The notes: generated from the sequence alone by a model not told the origin. Counted from the first letter of the stretch, positions 54,367 through 63,983 are shown. The stretch is DNA of 64,000 nucleotides from Balneola vulgaris DSM 17893 (GCF_000375465.1 NZ_AQXH01000003.1:1-64000); one strand, 5' to 3'. Numbers and translations are program-made.

Positions 54367-54459
54367 AATATTCTCCCGTTAAGTGAGTCTTTAATACAAA
54401 AAAACAGATCTTGGGAATTTTGCAAATATTCACTTCATGTATGTGGGAATATTTTCTGA

Positions 54460-56070
54460 ATGTTCTTTGGATTTTGTATAGTGTCGCAGCAAGTAATTGT
54501 AAACATAAAGGGAAAAGTTTTGAGTATAGCTGACAAATTTGGGGATCCAGCCATTCGAAAAAAGATCGTACATGGCCTTCTACTCACCTTCACTCTATCG
54601 GTGATATTTTTATTTTTTACTGATGGTTTCACACAACAAAATGGGCACTATGGCTTTTGGTCCATCACTCCTCCCTTATTAGCTATCTTTCTTGCTTTTT
54701 ATACCGGTGAAGTAGCCAGTTCCTTATTCTTGGGCATCTGTTTAGGAGCTGTAATATCCAATAAAATTAATGTGGTACAGGAATTCCTGATCCCCTCCAT
54801 TGGAACACAGGATTTTGCCTTAATTCTTCTTGTTTATCTATGGGCACTAGGCGGGCTCATCGGTATATGGACTCGAACGGGTGGGGCCGAGAAGTTTGCA
54901 TCATGGGCAAGCGAGAAGATGGTTCATGGTCCAAGATCAGCCAAATTATTTACTTGGTTTATGGGCATCGTATTTCATCAAGGAGGAACCATTAGTACGG
55001 TGTTAACAGGCGCTACAGTTCGGCCAATCGCCGACAAACACAAAGTATCGCATGAAGAACTTTCTTATGTAGTGGATTCAACCGCAAGTCCAATAGCCAC
55101 ACTCATTCCCTTTAATGTGTGGCCTTTTTATGTAGCGGGTTTAGTGATTGGAACCAATGAGCTCTTCAGCACCACACAAGAAAGTATCGCTTTCTTCTTC
55201 TCAGCTCTACCTTTCAACTTTTATGCGATTTTCTCCATTTTAATAACACTGCTTTTTTCAGCAAATCTTCTCCCTTGGATTCCAGGAAAGCAAATGAGGG
55301 CTGCCATTAAACGGGCCCGCGAAGAAGGGAAACTAGACCGAGATGGCGCTATGCCAATGGCGGCCGACGAACTCACACAAAACAAAGTACCCGCGAATTA
55401 CAATCCTGGCTTAATTGATTTCATCGGACCTATTGGAACCTTGCTTGGTGTTGCCATCATCCCATTCCTATACACTTACTTTATTCTTGATAAGGGAAAT
55501 GAGTCAACCCTACTCATTGCTGAAGCTTTTGTAGCGGCCGTTTTAGCTGGGATATTAATTGCGGTAGCTAAAGGCATGAAATTACAAGAAACCATCGACG
55601 GGTTTGTAGATGGTTGCAAAGGTGTAACCATTGGTGCCATCATCTTGGCATTTGCGGTAACCTTAAAAGAGGTGGCTGATACTCTTGGAACCGCCAACTA
55701 TGTAGTAGAATTAGTAGGAGACTCCCTAAGTCCCGTAATTTTACCCGGTATTTTAATGGCCTTTTGTATGATTATCGCATTTTCAACTGGTACTTCTTGG
55801 GGAACTTATGCGGTAGTATTTCCGGTGGCCATCCCCTTAGCTTGGGCCATAGTTCCCGATCCATTTTTCTTAACATTGTGCTTTAGTGCTGTAATTGGAG
55901 GCTCTGTTTTTGGCGACCAATGTTCACCCATTTCAGATACTACCATCTTATCCTCCTTAGCCACAGGTTGCGATCTCATGGATCATGTGAAGACCCAGTT
56001 CCCTCTAGCACTTGTAGCGGGTTCTTTAGCCGTATTAAGTTATGCAGCGCTGGTTATTCTATTTGTTTGA
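54460..56070 (+). CDS. NhaC-family Na+/H+ antiporter
   Basis: A 536-residue integral membrane protein with twelve or more helices. Family blocks are FHQGGTISTVLTGATVRPIADKH, DSTASPIATLIPFNVWPFY, STGTSWGTYAVVFPVAIPLA and FGDQCSPISDTTILSSLATG; the last, with conserved Asp and Ser residues, is typical of NhaC. It should exchange sodium for protons at the inner membrane, consistent with a marine host. The first 15 codons before VNIKGKV are weak, so a somewhat later start is possible. The 93-bp upstream region contains an imperfect inverted repeat at 54424-54454. Confidence 0.9.
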   Translation: MFFGFCIVSQQVIVNIKGKVLSIADKFGDPAIRKKIVHGLLLTFTLSVIFLFFTDGFTQQNGHYGFWSITPPLLAIFLAFYTGEVASSLFLGICLGAVISNKINVVQEFLIPSIGTQDFALILLVYLWALGGLIGIWTRTGGAEKFASWASEKMVHGPRSAKLFTWFMGIVFHQGGTISTVLTGATVRPIADKHKVSHEELSYVVDSTASPIATLIPFNVWPFYVAGLVIGTNELFSTTQESIAFFFSALPFNFYAIFSILITLLFSANLLPWIPGKQMRAAIKRAREEGKLDRDGAMPMAADELTQNKVPANYNPGLIDFIGPIGTLLGVAIIPFLYTYFILDKGNESTLLIAEAFVAAVLAGILIAVAKGMKLQETIDGFVDGCKGVTIGAIILAFAVTLKEVADTLGTANYVVELVGDSLSPVILPGILMAFCMIIAFSTGTSWGTYAVVFPVAIPLAWAIVPDPFFLTLCFSAVIGGSVFGDQCSPISDTTILSSLATGCDLMDHVKTQFPLALVAGSLAVLSYAALVILFV

Positions 56071-56166
56071 TGTCCTGATAGTAAATCTTGGTTAAGATAA
56101 TCTATTGTTTACTTCACATATCAATAGCTTATTCCCGTATATTAAGCGTATTCATCGAGCGCTATT

Positions 56167-58071
56167 ATGACCTATTTATCTACAGAAAATCTTACTAAGA
56201 AGTACGGGCTTAAACTCCTATTCGAAAATTTAACTTTTGGCATCAGTAAAGGCGATAAAACAGCCCTTATTGCACAAAACGGAACCGGGAAATCAACCCT
56301 ACTTAAAATCCTAGCGGGACAGGAAAATCCAGATGCAGGCGAGGTCATGGTGCGTAACGGCATTCGAATTGGGTTCTTAGCCCAAGACCCCCAGCTAGAT
56401 GAACATCTTACCATTGAAGAGTATATCTCGCACGGTTCAAATGAGATGGTCAAAATTGTGCAGCATTATGAGAAGGCGGTTGCAGATCAAGCGGCAGACT
56501 ATAATGAAAAGACACAAGAAGCCTTCGATAAAGCCTTAGCTAAAATGGACGCAGCTAATGCTTGGGATTACGAGCAACGATTGAAGCAGATTCTTGGGGT
56601 TTTAAATATTCACAATCTAGAACAACCCATCTCATCCCTGTCAGGTGGACAACGAAAGCGAGTAGCACTGGCATTTGTTCTACTAGATGAACCCGATCTG
56701 TTGATTTTAGATGAGCCTACCAACCATTTGGATGTGGAAATGATTGAATGGCTTGAAGGATATTTAGCAAAAAGCACTATGACCTTACTTATGGTAACGC
56801 ATGATCGCTATTTCCTTGACAGAGTGTGTAATCATATTCTAGAAATTGAACATGGTGAACTGTTCCACCACAAAGGGAATTACGCATATTTCCTTCAAAA
56901 GAAAGCCGAGCGCGAAGAAATATATGCCACTGAAGTTGCCAAAGCGGGCAAGTTGATGAAGAAAGAGCAGGAGTGGATGCGTCGCCAACCGAAGGCACGA
57001 ACCACCAAATCAAAAAGCCGCATTGATGCTTTCTACGAAACTGAAAAGAAAGCAAAATCAGGCCGTGTTCAGAAAGAAGTTCAGCTCGATGTAAATATGT
57101 CGCGCATGGGCGGGCAAATCCTGGAACTCGAAAACGTATCCAAATCATATGGGGATCTAGTAATACTAGACAACTTCGAATACTCCTTCAAAAAAGGAGA
57201 ACGCATTGGCATTATTGGGAAAAACGGGGTTGGTAAAAGTACCTTTTTAAAAGTTATAACCGGAGAAGAACCCATAGATTCTGGTGAAGTTAAAACGGGC
57301 CAAACCATCATTTATGGGCATTACAAGCAGCAAGGGCTCACTTTCAAAGAAAATGAACGAGTTATTGATGTAATAAAAGAAGTAGCTGAAGTCATAGAAC
57401 TGGCCAATGGCGATACCATTTCAGCATCGCAGTTCTTAGAGCATTTTCTCTTCGACTCAAAGATGCAATACACTCCTGTTAAGAAGCTAAGTGGTGGAGA
57501 ACGCCGTCGACTTGGGCTTATGATGGTGCTTATCAAGAACCCGAATTTCTTAATTTTAGATGAGCCCACTAACGATTTAGACCTCATCACACTGGAGAAG
57601 CTAGAAAGCTTTTTAGCTGATTTTGGCGGTTGTCTTATCATTGTGTCCCATGATCGTTATTTCATGGACAACCTAGTGCAACATTACTTTGTATTCGAAG
57701 GAAATGGAGTGATTTCAGATTTCAACGGCACCTATCAGGAATACAAACAACTTCAAGCTGCCCAGGAGGAAGAAGCCAAAAAAGCAACTGAGCAAAAAGC
57801 TAAGCAAGCAACACAGAAGCTAAGCCCATCCGCCTCAAAAGAATCGGCTTCCGATGCTCAAAAACTGAGCTTTAAAGAACGAAAGCGATACAATGCGCTG
57901 GAAAAAGAGATCGAGAAACACACTAAAGAACTCGCTGAAATTGAAGCTAGCTTAAGTTCAGGAGAACTAGATTTTGAAGCTATACAAGAGACTTCAAAAA
58001 CCTACGAAACACTGAAAGAAACTCTGGAAGAAAAAGAATTAGAGTGGTTAGAACTCGCTGAGCGAGCTTAA
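56167..58071 (+). CDS. ABC-F ATPase, Uup-like
   Basis: A 634-residue ABC-F protein with two ATPase domains: AQNGTGKSTLLKILAG and LSGGQRKRVALAFVLL, then GKNGVGKSTFLKVITG and LSGGERRRLGLMMVL, each with LDEPTNHLD or LDEPTNDLD. A linker rich in Arg and Lys separates them. The C-terminal 80 residues (about 550-634) are a charged coiled coil like the Uup C-terminal domain that binds DNA or ribosomes. Uup-type proteins are linked to ribosome quality control and transposon excision. Its stop overlaps the convergent YgjP-like gene by 4 bp. Confidence 0.92.
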   Translation: MTYLSTENLTKKYGLKLLFENLTFGISKGDKTALIAQNGTGKSTLLKILAGQENPDAGEVMVRNGIRIGFLAQDPQLDEHLTIEEYISHGSNEMVKIVQHYEKAVADQAADYNEKTQEAFDKALAKMDAANAWDYEQRLKQILGVLNIHNLEQPISSLSGGQRKRVALAFVLLDEPDLLILDEPTNHLDVEMIEWLEGYLAKSTMTLLMVTHDRYFLDRVCNHILEIEHGELFHHKGNYAYFLQKKAEREEIYATEVAKAGKLMKKEQEWMRRQPKARTTKSKSRIDAFYETEKKAKSGRVQKEVQLDVNMSRMGGQILELENVSKSYGDLVILDNFEYSFKKGERIGIIGKNGVGKSTFLKVITGEEPIDSGEVKTGQTIIYGHYKQQGLTFKENERVIDVIKEVAEVIELANGDTISASQFLEHFLFDSKMQYTPVKKLSGGERRRLGLMMVLIKNPNFLILDEPTNDLDLITLEKLESFLADFGGCLIIVSHDRYFMDNLVQHYFVFEGNGVISDFNGTYQEYKQLQAAQEEEAKKATEQKAKQATQKLSPSASKESASDAQKLSFKERKRYNALEKEIEKHTKELAEIEASLSSGELDFEAIQETSKTYETLKETLEEKELEWLELAERA

Positions 58072-58796
58072 CACATCTTCCCATTTAGCTGCTTATCCAA
58101 CTCTGGCCAGTGTGGAAGGTATTGCGTCATAAACGCTTTAAAGCGAGCGTTGTGTAATCTCTCATGTAGATGAACCATCTCATGCACTACCACATATTCA
58201 AGCAGTTCTGGGCTTTTTTTAGCTAGTTCTAAGCTTAGCCAAATGCGATGTGCTCGGATATTACAGGTCCCCCATCGCGTTTTCATTTTCTTCACCCCAA
58301 ATTCCGTTACTTGAACCCCCATTATGGGTTCCCATTTGTCGATAAGAGCTGGAATCTGCTGCTTCAAATACCCGCGATGGAAATCTTCAATTAGCTTCTT
58401 CAAGCGAACTGTATTTCCTTTGAGTACACTACCAACGCGGAGCTCACCATCTTCAAACTCAATAAAGTTAGCGTTCACATTCTCTACAAAACGCAATCGA
58501 AATAGCTCCCCTTTAAATAGATGCTCCTCTCCTTCAACAAAAGTGAATTCCCTTTTAGCCTGTTGGCGTATCTCCTTTGCAGATTGGTGCTTTCGAATCC
58601 AGAGAAGTTTTTGCTCCAGAAATTTTTGCAAATCCCGATCTCTAACTTGGTGCGGGCATGAAACTCTGATGGCACCTGTGCTTCGATTCACTCGAATATT
58701 GATATTCTTCACTGCTTTTCGAGTTACAGTAACTTCGAGTTCTTTAATACTAAGTGTGGAGGTAATTTCTTTGCGTTTTCTGCCAAACATGGCCAA
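58068..58796 (-). CDS. YgjP-like (DUF45) SprT-type metallopeptidase
   Basis: A 242-residue protein with the DUF45/YgjP core: NINIRVNRSTGAIRVSCP early, the MKTRWGTCNIRAHRIWLSLEL block, and the zinc motif HEMVH in VVVHEMVHLHERLHNARF, followed by YLPHWPELDKQLN. These are zinc-dependent gluzincin-like peptidases; family members are predicted, not proven, to act on protein substrates, and some sit beside type I restriction systems. No such system is present here, so it appears to be a chromosomal stand-alone gene. Confidence 0.92.
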   Translation of the reverse strand: MAMFGRKRKEITSTLSIKELEVTVTRKAVKNINIRVNRSTGAIRVSCPHQVRDRDLQKFLEQKLLWIRKHQSAKEIRQQAKREFTFVEGEEHLFKGELFRLRFVENVNANFIEFEDGELRVGSVLKGNTVRLKKLIEDFHRGYLKQQIPALIDKWEPIMGVQVTEFGVKKMKTRWGTCNIRAHRIWLSLELAKKSPELLEYVVVHEMVHLHERLHNARFKAFMTQYLPHWPELDKQLNGKMC

Positions 58797-58833
58797 CGAT
58801 AGGCATTCCTTAACTCAGGAAAAAGATGTGCAT

Positions 58834-58859
58834 AAAAAAAGCCACCCGAAGGTGGCTTT
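58834..58859 (-). terminator. Intrinsic terminator after the Spy/CpxP-like gene
   Basis: GCCACC (58841-58846) pairs with GGTGGC (58851-58856) around a four-base loop. On the minus strand the stem is followed by seven T residues, 28 bases past the stop of the Spy/CpxP-like gene. Confidence 0.92.
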
Positions 58860-58887
58860 ATCTCTCTTTGACCAGCAGTTTGTATGA

Positions 58888-59388
58888 TTACTTATTACGA
58901 CGTGCGGAACGCGCTTTCATCATTTTCTTTCTTTTGCCAGCTTTTTGCATTCTTGAATCGAATAATACTTTTTGATCATCCGTCAATGTTTCTCTTATGG
59001 AATGCTTAGTTGTCAATTGCACTTTCGTGATCTCGGCACGCAATTCAGCTGCTTCATCGATTACTTTGTTGAGCGCTTGCTCATCGTAGTCATCACCTGT
59101 AGACAGTGTGCGAATTCTTGCGTGTTTCTCAGCTAACTGGTTCTGTAATGAAATCGTTTCCTTACGGCTACTTAAAGTTATTTCTTTAATTTGTTCCTTC
59201 TGCTGCTCCGTAAGCGACTCCTGAAAGCGATCCTTTTTTTGCATGCGTTGCTTGGTCATCATTTGACGTTTTTGCACCATTTCTTTGGCTTCAACATTCG
59301 TATTCACTCGGGTTCTGCGTTGTTGCGCCTCAGTGGTTACTGTAAATGCCAATAGCATGATGAATAAGGATGGGATGATTTTTCTCAT
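58888..59388 (-). CDS. Spy/CpxP-like periplasmic LTxxQ-repeat protein
   Basis: A 166-residue protein with a signal peptide ending TTEAQ. The mature part is almost wholly helical, basic and Gln/Arg/Lys/Met rich. The two LTxxQ signatures of the Spy/CpxP family are LTEQQ (about residue 59) and LTDDQ (about residue 140). Spy and CpxP are cradle-shaped periplasmic chaperones or stress sensors. Very basic ends (KAGKRKKMMKARSARRNK) are a noticeable difference from E. coli Spy. It is a single gene, divergent from the 2H phosphoesterase gene. Confidence 0.85.
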   Translation of the reverse strand: MRKIIPSLFIMLLAFTVTTEAQQRRTRVNTNVEAKEMVQKRQMMTKQRMQKKDRFQESLTEQQKEQIKEITLSSRKETISLQNQLAEKHARIRTLSTGDDYDEQALNKVIDEAAELRAEITKVQLTTKHSIRETLTDDQKVLFDSRMQKAGKRKKMMKARSARRNK

Positions 59389-59557
59389 GACGATACTCCA
59401 TGTTTTATTTAGTGATTTAAAATGTAGATGTCCTTACTACACATTATTAGAAGAGAACCCCCAAAAAAACTTGCACATAATATTTACATAAAATATATGT
59501 GCGATTTATGTTTGAATTTATTACACTCCTCTATCATCCTAAATAAATGAGACGAAT

Positions 59558-60142
59558 ATGATTGCTATGAAATCCCAAATGCCCCTTTTCCGTGAACCAG
59601 ATACATTAAATGCGTACCGCACATTTATTGGGCTACCATCCAATCTTGCAAAGGAAATTCGCTTATTGAAGGAAGAATTCCGAAAAACTTATGGGCCATT
59701 TGCTTCCGAACGAACCACACCACACATAACCATTTGTAGTTTCTTACTACTTGAACACAGAACTTTTGATGTATTCACTCTCATTCAACGAAGGCTAGAA
59801 CACCTTCCTGCTTTCGATTTTGTAATAGACGGATTTGGCTTCGATGATCGAAACAAACAAATCTATCTTCGCATTAAGGAATCGGAAGTATTTACTTTTA
59901 TGAGTCAAGAATTTGAACGAACCCGCCAACAATTACACATCAAGAATAACTATCAAGGAAGTTCAGAAGCACGTATTACTATTGCGAAAGGCTTAACACG
60001 CGAGATCTACGAAGATGCGAAATCTAAATATGCAGAACGTACTTTCGACGAGACTTTTATGGTAGATAAACTTTGGGTAGTTAGCTTAGATCAGGATAAA
60101 GGTCTCTACACTCCTTTCACCAATATTAAACTAAAAGGATAA
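59558..60142 (+). CDS. 2H-phosphoesterase (2'-5' RNA ligase-like) with a degenerate second motif
   Basis: A 194-residue protein of the LigT/2'-5' RNA ligase superfamily. The fold normally has two His-x-Thr/Ser motifs. The first is present as His56-Ile-Thr58 in TTPHITICSF. The second should lie in SEARITIAKGL but reads Arg139-Ile-Thr141. The rest of the segment is well conserved in style, so it is not a frameshift. Losing one of the two catalytic histidines should abolish classical 2H phosphodiesterase activity, but may leave nucleotide or RNA binding. The start is an ATG with a second ATG three codons on. Confidence 0.8.
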   Translation: MIAMKSQMPLFREPDTLNAYRTFIGLPSNLAKEIRLLKEEFRKTYGPFASERTTPHITICSFLLLEHRTFDVFTLIQRRLEHLPAFDFVIDGFGFDDRNKQIYLRIKESEVFTFMSQEFERTRQQLHIKNNYQGSSEARITIAKGLTREIYEDAKSKYAERTFDETFMVDKLWVVSLDQDKGLYTPFTNIKLKG

Positions 60143-60147
60143 GCTTT

Positions 60148-62145
60148 TTAATGAATTGGGAGTAATACGGTAAAGGTAGAACCTTCGCCTTCTTTAGACT
60201 CCACCGAAATGCTTCCATCATGTAATTCGATAAGTTCGGAACAAAGAATGAGTCCTAGGCCTGTGCCTTTCTCACTCATGGTACCCTTACGTTGAGGTCT
60301 GTTATTCTTATCAAATAACGATTGAATAATTTCCTCATTCATACCCACGCCTTCATCTTGCACAACTATTTCAACCTTATCGGTGAGCTGCTTGGCAGAA
60401 ATTTTTATTTCCCCACCTTTATCGGTGTACTTAATCGCATTACTAATCAAGTTCCTAAATACCGTGGCTAGCATCTTAGAATCTCCATCCATCAAAATGG
60501 GATAAATCTCTTGCTTGATTTCAATTCCTTTGCGAGATGCTGCACTTTGCATTAATGAAATTGACTTAACCAGCACTTCTTCTAAGTCAATGGATTCTTT
60601 GTTCACCTCTATATCGGAATCCTGCATACGAACCCAGTCCAATAAATTCTCAAGTAACTCATAGGCATTTTGAGCCGACATATGTAAAAGAGAAAGTTTG
60701 AATTCAGTATCACTTTCAACAGGTATAATATCTTTCAATTCCATTTTAAGGAGTTCCGCCATACCAAGTATTCCTTGAAAAGCTCCTTTTAAATCGTGGG
60801 CAATTATCGAATAAAGTTTATCACGAGTAGCGGTAATTGCTTTGAGTCGTTCGTTCTGCGATACAATTTTCTTTTCGCTGTCTATTTGAATGGTGACATC
60901 TTGAAAAGTACCACTCATCGACTTTGTCTTGCCATCTTGAGTATGTGCCGTACCAATAGCACGCACCCATTTTCGAGTGCCATTCGCTGTTATAAAAGGT
61001 AGCGTTATGTCGTAGCTATCTCCTCTTTCTACAGCTCTATTAATCACAGATATAATTTTGTCTTTAGATGAACCTGGGAAGAATTCAATCACTTCTTCTA
61101 AATTGATCTCGCTACCAATAGGGAGTTCATAAATTCTATATAACTCATCGGTCCAATACAGGCGATTTGTGTCTACTTCAAATTCCCAACCTCCTACGTT
61201 GGCCATTTCTTGAGCACTTTTAAACAACAGGTCTACTTTTTTACGATCTGTAATATCACGAGAAACAGATTGTAGCTGCTGTACTTCGCCATCTTTCCCT
61301 TTCACTGGGGTAACCGAACTTTCGAACCAAATGTAGTCGCCTTTTTTATTTCGGATGCGATACTCTACACTGCTTACTGTTTTGGCATCGCGCAGGTCTT
61401 TATGAGTATTCTCGCGAAGAAATTCTATATCCTCTTCATGAATCAAATGATAGTGGTTCTTACCTAACAGTTCCTCTGGGGTATATCCTAAAATAGATTT
61501 AGATGAAGGGGAAACGAATTCATAAACGCCTTCCACATCATGAATACATATCATATCTGCGGAATTTGAAGATATGAGTTCATAAAGCTCGTTCTTCTGC
61601 CTTAATTCCGTCTGAATACGGTCTCGTTTTACAGTGGCACCTACCCATTCGCCTAATAAGCGTACAAGTATATAATCAGAAGGGATGAAGCCACCTTCTT
61701 TAGGCTTTGGGCTCGAAAAGTTGATGGTGCCATAAAGCTCGCCATCAATCAAAATAGGAATGCCGATATACGATTCTAAGGAGAAGGCCTCGTAGCATGG
61801 ATGACGATTATGCTCACTTTCACTCATGTGGTTGATAGCAACTACATCATCACTTTTAAGTGTGATACTGCAGTACGTTGAGCCTAAAATAAACTCTTGC
61901 CCTACATGTAGCCCTGAGTCCGGTGGGTAAAAATATTGAACCGTATAATTTTCGTCTTTTACCTCGCTAATAATACCGATATCCATCCCAATCAACTCGG
62001 TAGTAAGTTTTAAGGCCATCTCTAATTGAGTGCGTAGTTCTGTACTCGTCTGCGAAGAGATTTGATAAAGTAACTTTAAGCGCTTTTCTGTTTCAGCTGC
62101 ACTTATCAATTTTAATGGGGTACGTTGTGACGAAGTAGACGACAT
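60148..62145 (-). CDS. GAF-PAS-PAS sensor histidine kinase
   Basis: A 665-residue soluble kinase without membrane helices. The order is GAF (about 25-180), PAS with PAC (about 190-310: IHDVEGVYEFVSPSSKSILG), a second PAS (about 315-430), then a HisKA-type region with the phospho-acceptor His450 in YSIIAHDLKGAFQGIL. An HATPase follows, with N box NLISNAIKYT, G1 DEGVGM and G2 GTGLGLILCSEL. It has no receiver domain and no adjacent regulator, so it is an orphan. The orphan receiver at 41437 is a conceivable but unsupported partner. The input is probably a cytosolic small ligand or redox state. Confidence 0.9.
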   Translation of the reverse strand: MSSTSSQRTPLKLISAAETEKRLKLLYQISSQTSTELRTQLEMALKLTTELIGMDIGIISEVKDENYTVQYFYPPDSGLHVGQEFILGSTYCSITLKSDDVVAINHMSESEHNRHPCYEAFSLESYIGIPILIDGELYGTINFSSPKPKEGGFIPSDYILVRLLGEWVGATVKRDRIQTELRQKNELYELISSNSADMICIHDVEGVYEFVSPSSKSILGYTPEELLGKNHYHLIHEEDIEFLRENTHKDLRDAKTVSSVEYRIRNKKGDYIWFESSVTPVKGKDGEVQQLQSVSRDITDRKKVDLLFKSAQEMANVGGWEFEVDTNRLYWTDELYRIYELPIGSEINLEEVIEFFPGSSKDKIISVINRAVERGDSYDITLPFITANGTRKWVRAIGTAHTQDGKTKSMSGTFQDVTIQIDSEKKIVSQNERLKAITATRDKLYSIIAHDLKGAFQGILGMAELLKMELKDIIPVESDTEFKLSLLHMSAQNAYELLENLLDWVRMQDSDIEVNKESIDLEEVLVKSISLMQSAASRKGIEIKQEIYPILMDGDSKMLATVFRNLISNAIKYTDKGGEIKISAKQLTDKVEIVVQDEGVGMNEEIIQSLFDKNNRPQRKGTMSEKGTGLGLILCSELIELHDGSISVESKEGEGSTFTVLLPIH

Positions 62146-62403
62146 GAGGGATTCAAATTGGAACTATCGGAATTTTCAGATTATAACTTAATCTATCTTT
62201 AAAAACCCAATAATTCGTGTAATCTGATGATATACTATACAATAATGAAAACTATGACTTACTACGGTTGACACTTTAATAACACAACACTAGAAAAAAT
62301 CTACAAGTTATATTTCATTAATAGTCCCATTTCCAGCAAGCACAATAGCACTTAATAATTCTCAATTTTTTCTACCTTCCACAAAAACGCTGAGACTTTA
62401 TTC

Positions 62404-63108
62404 TTGAATACATTTTTCGAAACTACGCACTTATTTTCTTCCTACGGTGTGGAACACTATGCCGTACTTGGAATCTTCCTCCTATTTTCGGTGATTTTTT
62501 TCCAATTCATGAATCCTAAGAAACAGGATTACCAAAGAAAGGTACTCTTCGCTGTTGCCGTAATTCTTTCCCTTTCTCAGCTATTAAAGATCCCATTAAA
62601 TATAATAGCTGGTAGTTTCGATCCTGCGCATGACATCCCACTTCATATGTGCAATTTCCTACCTATGGTGATGATGTGGGTGTACTATAAGAAAAGCCAG
62701 AAAGTATGGGCGGCTATCTTCTTTTGGGTGATCATTGGCGTTTCACAAGCAAACCTGACTCCCTCTGTAGAGTTCTCATTATTTCATTACGACGCCATTC
62801 GCTATTGGCTCGTTCACCTTATGTTAGTGATACTCGCTCTTTATCCTGCCATGAAGTGGGGTTGGGGACTCACCCTTAAAGATGTTCGAAATTCCGTTCT
62901 AGCACTAAATGTAGTAGCCGCCATCTTATACCCCATTAACCTCGCTCTGAATAGTAATTATCTCTATATCATGGCTAAGCCGCCAGGCACTACCTTCTTT
63001 AGCATACTTCCTGAATGGCCAATTTATATTCTTTATCTCGAAGGAATCTTAGTGATCTGGGCTCTCTTTGTGTGGGCGGTTTTCAATCGCATTAAAAAGA
63101 AGGGATAA
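62404..63108 (+). CDS. YwaF-like (TIGR02206-type) integral membrane protein
   Basis: A 234-residue protein with seven predicted membrane helices. The frame must start with the TTG at 62404, because the next in-frame ATG falls after the first helix. Characteristic blocks are YGVEHYAVLGIFLLFSV, HDIPLHMCNFLPMVMMW and SLFHYDAIRYWLVHLML, with the conserved His residues of the YwaF/TIGR02206 family. The function of the family is unknown. A 258-bp gap upstream holds no other gene; TTGACA at 62268-62273 may be a -35 element. Confidence 0.85.
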   Translation: MNTFFETTHLFSSYGVEHYAVLGIFLLFSVIFFQFMNPKKQDYQRKVLFAVAVILSLSQLLKIPLNIIAGSFDPAHDIPLHMCNFLPMVMMWVYYKKSQKVWAAIFFWVIIGVSQANLTPSVEFSLFHYDAIRYWLVHLMLVILALYPAMKWGWGLTLKDVRNSVLALNVVAAILYPINLALNSNYLYIMAKPPGTTFFSILPEWPIYILYLEGILVIWALFVWAVFNRIKKKG

Positions 63109-63121
63109 GTTCGGTTAATAT

Positions 63122-63313
63122 CCATCGGGCAGAGTACTCTTCCGGTAGATGTATTGCGGCAACACCTTCACTATCGGCCCGACGGGCTATCCGTCGGACC
63201 GGGCATTGCCACCTTATCAATTCCATCCTAGTTCAATAGCTCTGCTGCGGAACATTCCTGATCTAAACCACAAGCATAGAACCATAGGGCGGATCGCCCG
63301 TACGATAGATGAG
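63122..63313. repeat. REP-like GC-rich palindromic repeat cluster upstream of yehS
   Basis: This GC-rich stretch contrasts with its AT-rich surroundings and fills most of the 337-bp gap between the YwaF-like and YehS genes. It contains a partial unit at 63122-63151 (starts CCATCGGGC). It also has an inverted unit at 63175-63201 (CCGACGG and CCGTCGG arms, 10 of 11 pairs) and a direct unit at 63287-63313 (starts GGGCGGAT). The last matches a unit at 63957-63982 at 23 of 26 bases. An open frame across it appears to be a by-product. Confidence 0.75.
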
Positions 63314-63445
63314 ATATCAACCCGACAACCTACCTATATACCTCACCATCGGACCTAAAGGAATTGGTTGAACTATCGGTAGTCTTCGGTTTGCATAATC
63401 GGTACCTTATAGCTTACCGTATAATTTTTGATTGAACCTCCATCC

Positions 63446-63913
63446 ATGGACAATAACGACATCTTTCGCCGCCTGCGATATATACTAGGATACAATGATT
63501 TAAAAATGACTGAAGTTTTCGCTCAGGCTGATCATGTTTTACCTCAGAAAGAGGTAACCCTTTGGCTCAAGAAAGACGAAGATCCTGTGAAAGTGGATAT
63601 GCCAGATATAAAAATGTCGATTTTTCTAAATGGATTGATAAATCAATTAAGAGGTAAGAAAGAAGGTGCTCAACCAGAACCGGAAAAAGTGCTAAACAAC
63701 AACATCATTTTCCGAAAACTACGCATCGCTTTCGATTTACAGTCGGATGAAATCTTGGACTTATATGAGTCTGTGGATAAAAGTATTAGTGCTCACGAAC
63801 TCAGTGCCTTCTTCCGCAAGCCTAGTTCATCTAAATATCGAGCGTGTAATGATCAATACCTCCGCCACTTCCTGAATGGCCTTCAAAATAAGTTTGAGAA
63901 AAAAGAGAATTAA
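63446..63913 (+). CDS. YehS-like DUF1456 protein
   Basis: I set the start at the ATG at 63446 (MDNNDIFRRLRYIL), giving 155 residues; an in-frame TTG six codons earlier is not needed. The protein is an internal tandem repeat of two DUF1456 units. The first is NDIFRRLRYILGYNDLKMTEVF and FLNGLINQLRGKK; the second is NIIFRKLRIAFDLQSDEILDLY and FLNGLQNKFEKK. This is the whole E. coli YehS plan. The function is unknown; all-helical, cytosolic. It is flanked on both sides by REP-like units. Confidence 0.92.
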   Translation: MDNNDIFRRLRYILGYNDLKMTEVFAQADHVLPQKEVTLWLKKDEDPVKVDMPDIKMSIFLNGLINQLRGKKEGAQPEPEKVLNNNIIFRKLRIAFDLQSDEILDLYESVDKSISAHELSAFFRKPSSSKYRACNDQYLRHFLNGLQNKFEKKEN

Positions 63914-63945
63914 GTAAGCTAATCTCTAAACCAACTTACTGATTC

Positions 63946-63983
63946 GGAACCCCATCGGGCGGATGGCCCGTCCGATGGATGAA
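63946..63983. repeat. REP-like palindromic unit downstream of yehS
   Basis: The arms at 63952-63962 and 63968-63978 form an 11-bp stem (one G-T pair) around a 5-base loop. The core GGGCGGAT-x-GCCCGT-x-CGAT-x-GATGA is shared with the unit at 63287-63312 upstream of yehS, in the same orientation. It may continue past the window end. Confidence 0.8.

Noticed and set aside
54424-54454. Imperfect inverted repeat upstream of the NhaC gene
   Set aside because: A 7-bp AT-rich stem plus a bulged 3-bp extension; suggestive of an operator but too weak to call.
63149-63358. 69-residue open frame between the YwaF-like and YehS genes
   Set aside because: It runs through the REP-like palindromes, has odd composition and no signal or domain; best explained as a by-product of the repeats.
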